Assembly (NCBI RefSeq): GCF_004327985.1
Contig: NZ_SJDL01000013.1
Span: 1-64,000, forward strand
DNA from: Marinobacter halodurans
GTDB taxonomy: Bacteria; Pseudomonadota; Gammaproteobacteria; Pseudomonadales; Oleiphilaceae
Direction of reading: 5' to 3'
Length of the DNA: 64,000 nt
The notes under the pieces were generated by a model, which saw only the letters and a program-made list of their open reading frames with translations, did no database searches and was not told where the DNA came from. Positions 57,857 to 64,000 of this stretch are shown in pieces (positions within the stretch are counted from its first letter, which is position 1; each line of letters begins with the position of its first letter). Position numbers and translations under genes: made by a program.

Positions 57857-58798
57857 TTACAGAACTTTCTTCAGTTCTTCCTCAAGCTGAGGTACCGCTT
57901 CGAACAGGTCCGCAACGAGGCCGTAGTCCGCGACCTGGAAGATCGGGGCTTCCTCGTCCTTGTTGATCGCAACGATCACCTTGGAGTCGGACATACCCGC
58001 CAGGTGCTGGATCGCGCCGGAGATACCGACGGCAATGTACAGCTGCGGAGCCACGATCTTACCGGTCTGACCGACCTGCATATCGTTCGGCACGAAGCCG
58101 GCGTCAACCGCGGCGCGGGAGGCACCAACCGCAGCGCCCAGCAGATCCGCGACTTTTTCCAGCATCTGGAAGTTCTCGCCGTTCTGCATGCCACGGCCAC
58201 CGGAGATGACAATACCGGCACTGCCCAGGTCCGGACGATCGGACTCGGCCAGCTGCTCACTGACGAAGGAAGAGGTGCCCGCGTCGTGCGCACCGTCAAC
58301 GGTCTCGACAGAAGCAGAGCCGCCTTCGCCGGCAACCGGATCGAACGCCGTCGGACGCACGGTGACGACCTTGATGTCGTCGCTGCTCTTCACCGTGGCG
58401 ATGGCGTTACCCGCGTAGATCGGACGCACGAAGGTGTCTTCAGACTCGACGCGGATGATGTCGGAAACCTGGGCTACGTCCAGCAGGGCCGCAACGCGCG
58501 GCATGAAATCCTTACCGGTGGTACCGGCAACCGCGAAGATATGGCCGTAGTTCTTGCCCAGGTCGGCAACCAGCAGGGACAGGTTTTCCGCCAGGAAGTG
58601 GCCGTAAGCGGCGTTGTCCGCAACCAGGACCTTGTTGACGCCTTCGATCTTGGCCGCATCTTCGCCGACGGCTCCACAGTTCTCGCCGGCAACCAGAACG
58701 TCGATATCACCACCTACAGCCTTGGCCGCCGCGACGACATTCAGGGTCGCCTGCTTCAGGCTGCTGTTGTCATGTTCAGCAATTACAAGGATGCTCAT
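57857..58798 (-). CDS. etfA: electron transfer flavoprotein alpha subunit
   Basis: This 313-residue subunit carries the FAD site: [36 protein letters not shown] and [27 protein letters not shown]. With EtfB it accepts electrons from acyl-CoA dehydrogenases (including LiuA) in the cytoplasm. Its ATG directly follows the etfB stop, so the pair is translated together. Confidence 0.96.
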   Translation of the reverse strand: MSILVIAEHDNSSLKQATLNVVAAAKAVGGDIDVLVAGENCGAVGEDAAKIEGVNKVLVADNAAYGHFLAENLSLLVADLGKNYGHIFAVAGTTGKDFMPRVAALLDVAQVSDIIRVESEDTFVRPIYAGNAIATVKSSDDIKVVTVRPTAFDPVAGEGGSASVETVDGAHDAGTSSFVSEQLAESDRPDLGSAGIVISGGRGMQNGENFQMLEKVADLLGAAVGASRAAVDAGFVPNDMQVGQTGKIVAPQLYIAVGISGAIQHLAGMSDSKVIVAINKDEEAPIFQVADYGLVADLFEAVPQLEEELKKVL

Positions 58799-59548
58799 TT
58801 AGATCACCTTCGCTTCGTTCTTCAGTTTGTCGACGAGTTCTGCCACATCGGCAACCTTGATACCGGCCTGGCGTGCAGCCGGTGCTTCCACCTTCAGGGT
58901 GGACAGGCGCGGAGCCACATCAACGCCCAGATCCGCCGGGCTCATGTTGTCCAGCGGCTTCTTCTTGGCTTTCATGATGTTCGGCAGCGAAGCGTAACGC
59001 GGTTCGTTCAGACGCAGGTCGGTAGTCACAACCGCCGGCAGGTTCAGGGAAACCGTCACCAGACCGCCGTCAACCTCGCGGGTCACGTTGACCTTCTCGC
59101 CTTCAACAACCACTTCGGAGGCAAAGGTGCCCTGAGCCATGCCGGCCAGTGCCGCCAGCATCTGGCCCGTCTGGTTGTTGTCGGTGTCGATGGACTGTTT
59201 GCCCAGGATAACCAGCTTGGGCTCTTCCTTATCGACCACCGCCTTGAGCAGCTTGGCGGCTTCCAGGGACTGGACTTCCTCGTCGGTCTCGACGTGGATA
59301 CCGCGGTCGGCACCCAGTGCCAGTGCGGTACGGATCTGCTCCTGGGCAGCCTTGGGACCAATGGAAACCACAACAATTTCGGTGGCAACCCCTTTCTCTT
59401 TGAGGCGAACCGCTTCTTCAACAGCGATTTCGCAGAAAGGGTTCATCGCCATCTTGACGTTGGCAAGATCGACACCGGTGTTATCCGGCTTGACGCGAAC
59501 CTTTACGTTGTAGTCGATTACACGTTTTACAGCGACCAGAACCTTCAT
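58799..59548 (-). CDS. etfB: electron transfer flavoprotein beta subunit
   Basis: This 249-residue protein begins [20 protein letters not shown] and contains [19 protein letters not shown] and the recognition-loop region [13 protein letters not shown], all typical of EtfB. It binds AMP and completes the ETF heterodimer. It is the first gene of etfBA, divergent from the ETF-quinone oxidoreductase gene. Confidence 0.96.
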   Translation of the reverse strand: MKVLVAVKRVIDYNVKVRVKPDNTGVDLANVKMAMNPFCEIAVEEAVRLKEKGVATEIVVVSIGPKAAQEQIRTALALGADRGIHVETDEEVQSLEAAKLLKAVVDKEEPKLVILGKQSIDTDNNQTGQMLAALAGMAQGTFASEVVVEGEKVNVTREVDGGLVTVSLNLPAVVTTDLRLNEPRYASLPNIMKAKKKPLDNMSPADLGVDVAPRLSTLKVEAPAARQAGIKVADVAELVDKLKNEAKVI

Positions 59549-60286
59549 AGATTCCTCGTTCTTCTACGATGGGTTTAAGACTTGCAATCATGCAGTATCT
59601 GACGGGCATTGCCTCATCCATACCAATGATTCCTGTCGCACCGATTCGTCCAAGGACCAATCGTACGGTTTCGTCGAGACCTCTTTTCCGGCTTTTCCAG
59701 CTCTTTATCAGACGGGCCTCTCACCAACGGTGCGTGCGGCAGCCGCACAAATGCACACAGAACCATGGGGCAGCTTGCAGTTTGGCCCCTTAGTAAAAGC
59801 GCCATAATACTGACGACAAAGCCCAGGGGGGTCAATAGTCGTGCAGGCATTACACAGCACCGTCATCGGTATTACAATGGCGCCCGGTAAGGCATTTAAT
59901 GGCCGTCGCGTTGGCGACGCCACTATACAGCCGCCGGCAGCCGCTGACCTCTCCTGCCTGATTGCATTTGGGGCCAATGGTTCGCCACATTGCCACGGGG
60001 CATGGCGAATTTCAAACAAACGTTTGTTTGACTTTTATTATATTGTATCCTTTGCCCTTGTGACACAAGCCTTCAGGCGGTAACACGTTCGTTTGTCGCC
60101 CAGGCTTCGGGTACTATATACTCCGCACAGCGATTTACCAATACCGCAGTGCGAACCAGTCGATTCACAATATTGATCTTTGTCGTCTGGACACCCTAAA
60201 AACGAGAGAGAACCGGATTCTTCTTCGCTGCTTCAAAGGTGCGCGTCGAAATCCCAATATCCACAATGAAGTTTGAGGAGACCAAC
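59549..60286. promoter_or_regulatory. 738-bp divergent etfB/etfD control region
   Basis: No gene is supported in this long space. It contains a PsrA-like palindrome (60013-60030) and a plausible plus-strand promoter with -35 TTGTCG (60093-60098), a 16-base spacer and -10 TATATA (60115-60120), about 170 bp ahead of the ETF-QO start. The remainder is moderately GC-rich with no other feature that I can name. Confidence 0.6.
60013..60030. promoter_or_regulatory. PsrA-type operator
   Basis: CAAACAAACGTTTGTTTG is a perfect 18-bp palindrome matching the CAAAC...GTTTG binding pattern of the TetR-family fatty-acid-responsive regulator PsrA. Etf genes are part of PsrA regulons in related gammaproteobacteria, so fatty acyl-CoA control of etf expression is likely. 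Confidence 0.8.
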
Positions 60287-61939
60287 GTGGAACGCGAATC
60301 GATGGAATTTGATGTTCTGATCGTCGGTGCGGGCCCAGCAGGGCTGTCCGCGGCCTGCCGCATCATGCAGATGGCACAGGAATCCGGCGAGGAACTCACC
60401 GTATGCGTCGTCGAGAAGGGCTCGGAAGTGGGAGCCCATATCCTGGCCGGCACCGTTTTCGAGCCGACCGCCCTCAACGAGCTCTTCCCGGACTGGAAAG
60501 AGAAAGGCGCCCCGCTGAACACGCCGGTTACCCGCGACGACATCTTCGTCCTGCGCGGCCAGGACTCAGCCACCAAGGTCCCCAATGCCTTCGTGCCGCG
60601 TAACATGCACAACCACGGCAACTACATTATCAGCCTGGGCAACCTGTGCCGCTGGCTGGCGGAACAGGCCGAAGGCCTGGGCGTCGAGGTCTACCCAGGC
60701 TTTGCGGCCTCCGAAACCATCATCGAAGAGGGCCAGGTCAAGGGCATCATCACCGGCGACATGGGCGTGGCCCGTGACGGCAGCCATAAAGACGGCTACA
60801 TGCCGGGCATGGAACTGCGCGCCAAGTACACCCTGTTCACAGAAGGTTGCCGCGGCCACCTGGGCAAGCGCCTGATCGAGGATTTCAAACTCGATGAAGG
60901 CAAGGATCCGCAGCACTACGGCATCGGCATCAAGGAACTGTGGGACATCGATCCGGAGAAGCACGAGCCGGGCCTGGTCATCCACACCACCGGCTGGCCG
61001 CTGAATGAGTCCGGCTCCACCGGCGGGTCCTTCCTGTATCATCTGGAAGGCGGCCAGGTGTACGTCGGCTTGATCACCGACCTGTCCTACAGCAACCCGC
61101 ACATGAGCCCGTTCGAGGAATTCCAGCGCCTGAAGCTCCACCCGGAGATCCGCAAGCACCTGGAAGGCGGCAAGCGAGTGGCCTACGGCGCACGGGCCAT
61201 CACCAAGGGTGGCTACAACGCCCTGCCCAAGATGAGCTTCCCGGGCGGCCTGCTGCTGGGCTGTGACGCCGGTACGCTGAACAGTTCCAAGATCAAGGGC
61301 TCCCACACCGCCATGAAATCCGGCCTGCTGGGCGCGGAAGCGGTCTTCGAGGCCCTGAAGGAAGGCAAGACCGGTGAGGAAATCACCAGCTTCGCCGAGC
61401 GTTTCGAGAACAGCTGGCTGTACAAGGAACTGTACGACGAGCGCAACTTCGGTCCGGCCATGCACAAGTTCGGCAACATCATCGGCGGCGGCATTGCCTA
61501 CCTGGAGCAGAACATCCTGCATCGCAGTCTGCCGATCACCTTCCGGGATACCATCCCGGATTACGCCACGCTGAAGCCGGCCGATCAGGCGAAGAAGATC
61601 GACTATCCGAAGCCGGACAACAGCCTGACCTTCGACCGACTGTCCTCGGTGTTCATTTCCAACACCAACCACGAGGAAGATCAGCCGGTTCACCTGAAGC
61701 TGACCGATCCGGATATTCCAATCCAGGAGAACCTGCCGAAGTACAACGAACCGGCGCAGCGCTACTGCCCTGCCGGCGTGTACGAGGTGGTGGAAGCGGA
61801 CGACGGCAGTGGCAAGAAGTTCCAGATCAACGCGCAGAACTGCGTCCACTGCAAGACCTGCGACATCAAGGATCCGGCCCAGAACATCACCTGGGTTACG
61901 CCGGAAGGCGGCGGTGGTCCGAACTATCCGAACATGTAA
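60287..61939 (+). CDS. etfD: electron transfer flavoprotein-ubiquinone oxidoreductase
   Basis: This 550-residue membrane-associated flavoprotein passes electrons from ETF to quinone. FAD motif VLIVGAGPAGLSAACRI is at the N-terminus. The C-terminal [4Fe-4S] site uses cysteines in RYCPAGVYEV and NAQNCVHCKTCDIKDPAQNI, ending with the family's GGGGPNYPNM. The start is set at GTG 60287 because gaggag lies 7 bases ahead and MERESMEFDV fits the family. ATG 60266 or 60302 are alternatives. Confidence 0.93.
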   Translation: MERESMEFDVLIVGAGPAGLSAACRIMQMAQESGEELTVCVVEKGSEVGAHILAGTVFEPTALNELFPDWKEKGAPLNTPVTRDDIFVLRGQDSATKVPNAFVPRNMHNHGNYIISLGNLCRWLAEQAEGLGVEVYPGFAASETIIEEGQVKGIITGDMGVARDGSHKDGYMPGMELRAKYTLFTEGCRGHLGKRLIEDFKLDEGKDPQHYGIGIKELWDIDPEKHEPGLVIHTTGWPLNESGSTGGSFLYHLEGGQVYVGLITDLSYSNPHMSPFEEFQRLKLHPEIRKHLEGGKRVAYGARAITKGGYNALPKMSFPGGLLLGCDAGTLNSSKIKGSHTAMKSGLLGAEAVFEALKEGKTGEEITSFAERFENSWLYKELYDERNFGPAMHKFGNIIGGGIAYLEQNILHRSLPITFRDTIPDYATLKPADQAKKIDYPKPDNSLTFDRLSSVFISNTNHEEDQPVHLKLTDPDIPIQENLPKYNEPAQRYCPAGVYEVVEADDGSGKKFQINAQNCVHCKTCDIKDPAQNITWVTPEGGGGPNYPNM

Positions 61940-61956
61940 TAACGTTCGGCCGGACT

Positions 61957-61984
61957 AAAAGGCGACCTTCGGGTCGCCTTTTTT
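61957..61984 (+). terminator. rho-independent terminator of etfD
   Basis: GGCGACC (61961-61967), tetraloop TTCG, GGTCGCC (61972-61978), then TTTTTT. A preceding A-run extends the stem. Confidence 0.92.
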
Positions 61985-62038
61985 ATGGCAAGGTCATCGT
62001 CATACAGCCGGACTCGCGCCCCGCTTTTCTTCGGACAT

Positions 62039-62066
62039 AAAAAAGCGGCTCAATGAGCCGCTTTTT
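62039..62066. terminator. terminator of the FKBP isomerase gene
   Basis: GCGGCTC (62045-62051), loop AAT, GAGCCGC (62055-62061), with six A residues on the left that become the T-tract on the minus strand and five T residues on the right. It lies 19 bp past the isomerase stop. Confidence 0.88.
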
Positions 62067-62084
62067 CGATAACCCACCTGAGGC

Positions 62085-62546
62085 TTAGTGCACGTGGCCG
62101 TGCTCTACCTCTTCTTCGGTCGGCTCGCGGGTTTCGATGACTTCCACATCGAAGTTCAGGGTCTCACCGGCCAGCGGGTGGTTGGCATCGATGGTCACGC
62201 TGTCTTCCTGGACTTCAACGACACGAACGACCTGCGGGCCGCCCGGAGTCTGTGCCTGGAACTGCATGCCCGGCTCGATGGTGTCGACGCCTTCAAAGGC
62301 GGAGCGCGGAACCGGCTGCACCAGCTCTTCATTCTTCTCGCCGTAGCCTTCGGCCGGCTCAACGGAGACCTGCACCTGGTCACCAGCCTGCTTCTCGTTC
62401 AGCGCTGACTCCAGACCGCTGATAATGTTCTGTGCGCCTTCCAGATAGGTCAGCGGCTCACGACCTTCCACACGGGAAGAGTCGAGCTGCTCGCCCTGGT
62501 CGTTGGTGAGCGTGTAGTGAATGGTAACAACACGAGGTTGGGCCAT
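62085..62546 (-). CDS. FKBP-type peptidyl-prolyl cis-trans isomerase, SlyD-like
   Basis: This 153-residue cytoplasmic protein has the SlyD layout: FKBP strands (VVTIHYTLTNDQGEQLDSS, PLTYLEGAQNIISGLESAL) interrupted by the insert-in-flap chaperone region (AEGYGEKNEELVQPVPRSAF), then NHPLAGETLNFDVEVIETR. The short acidic/His tail (EEVEHGHVH) is far smaller than E. coli SlyD's metal-binding tail, which makes it closer to the SlpA/short SlyD type. Site ggagatcac precedes the ATG. Confidence 0.9.
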   Translation of the reverse strand: MAQPRVVTIHYTLTNDQGEQLDSSRVEGREPLTYLEGAQNIISGLESALNEKQAGDQVQVSVEPAEGYGEKNEELVQPVPRSAFEGVDTIEPGMQFQAQTPGGPQVVRVVEVQEDSVTIDANHPLAGETLNFDVEVIETREPTEEEVEHGHVH

Positions 62547-62758
62547 GTGATCTCCTTGCGTGCCGCAAAATAAGCAATGTGTTTAACTCGGTAATCGAAA
62601 GTGTGCGTGAACAGGCGGACTGCACAGAGGGACTAACGACAACCATCCTCGTTCGAGAGCCAGGCTCGACAGTAAAACAAAGATGTTTAGTGCAACAGCT
62701 TAACAAAGGTCTCGCTGCGTACGCTACCTGAGGTTGAGACCGCAGCCCGGTTTTTCAA

Positions 62759-62798
62759 GGGGGCCGGCCAGATTTTTGGAGCAAGCCGTCCGGCCCCC
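62759..62798 (-). terminator. possible terminator downstream of the DUF1285 gene
   Basis: GGGGGCCGG (62759-62767) and CCGGCCCCC (62790-62798) form a 9-bp stem with a 22-base loop; minus-strand read-out continues TTGAAAAA, so the T-tract is poor. A second small hairpin (CAACGCC/GGCGTTG) lies right at the gene end. Confidence 0.4.
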
Positions 62799-62819
62799 GT
62801 CACAACGCCTGGCGTTGCA

Positions 62820-63380
62820 TCAGACCTGTCCCAGTTCAAAGAACCGGCCATCGCTCCATACGCCCAGCACCCTGTCGTCCTCCGGGCTGGCCACGGCGTG
62901 TTCGGCCAACTCATAGTAGGCTGGCGTCACCAGCCGGGCCTCGAGGCCCTGAACAATGCCAACCAGCGGCCGTGGCTCGCCGTTGTCGTAATGGTCCATC
63001 CGCAGGGGATGCTCCGGGCCGATAACCAGCGATTCGCCGGTGTTGAGCGTCAGCGTCAGCATCTGTTCGCGCCCTTCCCCGCTGGCCTCAAGCCCATGAG
63101 CCAGCAAGGGCGTATCCTCGACCTCCAGGCGCCACTTCTCGACGGGCGTTACGAGATAGTATTCGCCGTCATCCTCGCGACGCAGGATGGTTGAGAAAAG
63201 CTGCACCATCGCCTGACGCTGCAAGGGGTTCCCCTGGAACAGCCAGGTGCCATCCCGCAGGATGCGCATATCGATGTCTCCGGACAGTTCCGGGTGCCAC
63301 TTGTCCAGCGGCGGACGACCCTCGAAGGCGGCCCGAGCCTCGCTGATCTGCTCTTCAATGCGCTTGGTTTGGTCTGTCAT
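62820..63380 (-). CDS. DUF1285-family protein
   Basis: This 186-residue cytoplasmic protein resembles DUF1285: PPLDKWHPELSGDIDMRILRDGTWLFQGNPLQRQAMVQLFSTILRREDDGEYYLVTPVEKWRLEVED. The family is uncharacterised, with two related beta-rich subdomains. The protein starts with MTDQTKRIEEQISEARAAF, a helical lead. Site gggagagaac precedes the ATG at 63380. It is divergent from the class V aminotransferase gene. Confidence 0.85.
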   Translation of the reverse strand: MTDQTKRIEEQISEARAAFEGRPPLDKWHPELSGDIDMRILRDGTWLFQGNPLQRQAMVQLFSTILRREDDGEYYLVTPVEKWRLEVEDTPLLAHGLEASGEGREQMLTLTLNTGESLVIGPEHPLRMDHYDNGEPRPLVGIVQGLEARLVTPAYYELAEHAVASPEDDRVLGVWSDGRFFELGQV

Positions 63381-63537
63381 GTTCTCTCCCGTTTATCGAA
63401 TTCCGGCTCGCTCCGCCTGGGCTCCCTGATACTTGTCGATGGGAAAAGACCACATAGGTCTGGATGGCTCCGTCTCTGGTTCTCTGTGTGGTAGTGTCGT
63501 CCTGGTGGGCCCGACCCGGATCATTCAAGACGTCGAC

Positions 63538-64000
63538 ATGAGGATACCCAATCGTATCATGGACCTGGATCGCGAATTTAAACTCGACCCTGATATCAGC
63601 TACCTCAACCACGCCGCCGTTGCACCCTGGCCTGCCCGGGCCACCGACGCCGTCGCACGCTTTGCCCGCGAGAACGCCGAACGGGGCGCGCAGCACTATC
63701 CGCGCTGGATGGAGGTCGAGGGCCAGTTGCGCGAGAACCTCGCCCAACTGCTGAACGCCCCCTCAGCCGACGACATCGCGCTGGTCAAGAACACCTCGGA
63801 AGCCCTGTCCTTCGTGGCCTACGGACTGTCCTGGTCCCCCGGCGACGAGATCATTATCTCCGACCAGGAATTCCCATCCAACAGCATTGTCTGGGAATCC
63901 CTCGCCGACCAGGGGGTCAAGGTTCGCAAAGTCAGCCTCAACGGGCCCGATTGCGAAGCCGATATCATCGCCGCATTCAATGAACGCACCCGCCTGTTAT
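63538..64000 (+). CDS. class V aminotransferase / cysteine desulfurase-like enzyme (partial, cut by window end)
   Basis: The first ~150 residues of a PLP fold-type I enzyme are present: ISYLNHAAVAPWP at the N-terminus, ALVKNTSEALSFVAYGL and GDEIIISDQEFPSNSIVWESL. These match the class V aminotransferase family (SufS/CsdA/kynureninase-like). The active-site lysine and the end lie beyond 64000. The start is ATG 63538 or in-frame ATG 63559 (MDLDREFKLDP), and neither has a strong ribosome binding site. It is divergent from the DUF1285 gene across 157 bp. Reaction unknown. Confidence 0.8.
   Translation, partial: MRIPNRIMDLDREFKLDPDISYLNHAAVAPWPARATDAVARFARENAERGAQHYPRWMEVEGQLRENLAQLLNAPSADDIALVKNTSEALSFVAYGLSWSPGDEIIISDQEFPSNSIVWESLADQGVKVRKVSLNGPDCEADIIAAFNERTRLL

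Noticed and set aside
58004-59578. 524-codon plus-strand frame opposite etfBA
   Set aside because: etfA and etfB are unambiguous on the minus strand; the plus product shows no family motif.

Overview
The window looks like chromosomal DNA of a GC-rich marine gammaproteobacterium, most likely Marinobacter or a close relative. The evidence is the GC-rich coding sequence, a MerR-type LiuR regulon with TTGACGTTAACGT-type boxes, a PsrA-like palindrome between etfBA and the ETF-quinone oxidoreductase gene, a type II secretion operon, TRAP transport, and enzymes resembling those of Marinobacter, Pseudomonas and Halomonas. No rRNA, tRNA, CRISPR array or prophage was seen. The only mobile-element signal is at the extreme left edge, where the 5' end of a group II intron follows a transcription terminator on the minus strand.

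Layout. 1-6.5 kb: polyamine/GABA catabolism (glutamine amidotransferase, PuuA-like glutamylpolyamine synthetase, SpuC-like aminotransferase, LuxR-type regulator, PuuC-like aldehyde dehydrogenase) with repeated CCC...GGGTAT inverted repeats in its promoters. 6.5-8.7 kb: CorA-type transporter and FabH. 8.7-17.7 kb: oxidative L-arabinose/D-galactose locus (arabonate dehydratase, AraHGF-type ABC importer, secreted aldose epimerase, GbpR-like LysR regulator, aldose 1-dehydrogenase). 18-23.5 kb: M23 peptidase, small DUF465 protein, CtaG and Sco1, luciferase-like monooxygenase, degenerate J-domain membrane protein. 23.6-28.8 kb: TonB-dependent receptor, periplasmic binding protein and hybrid histidine kinase, a probable trans-envelope sensing cassette. 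28.9-30.9 kb: glutathione reductase and a GNAT acetyltransferase. 31-40.6 kb: type II secretion genes gspE-M with divergent gspC and a LapG-like cysteine protease; gspD and gspN are not here.

40.6-51.4 kb: complete leucine/isovalerate pathway (liuR, an acyl-CoA synthetase, liuABCDE) plus acetoacetyl-CoA synthetase, so the leucine skeleton can be taken to acetyl-CoA and acetoacetyl-CoA. 51.4-57.8 kb: a sigma-54 activator, two GTGTC-type enhancer repeats, a -24/-12 promoter, a TakP-like TRAP transporter and a family I CoA-transferase. This reads as a self-contained uptake-and-activation module for a small carboxylic or oxo acid. 57.9-61.9 kb: etfBA and the divergent ETF-quinone oxidoreductase gene, which pass electrons from acyl-CoA dehydrogenases such as LiuA to quinone. 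62-64 kb: FKBP-type prolyl isomerase, a DUF1285 protein, and the start of a class V aminotransferase cut by the window end.

Several start codons were moved from the longest open frame to the position supported by ribosome binding sites or family alignment. Functional names rest on motif and family recognition, without database searches.
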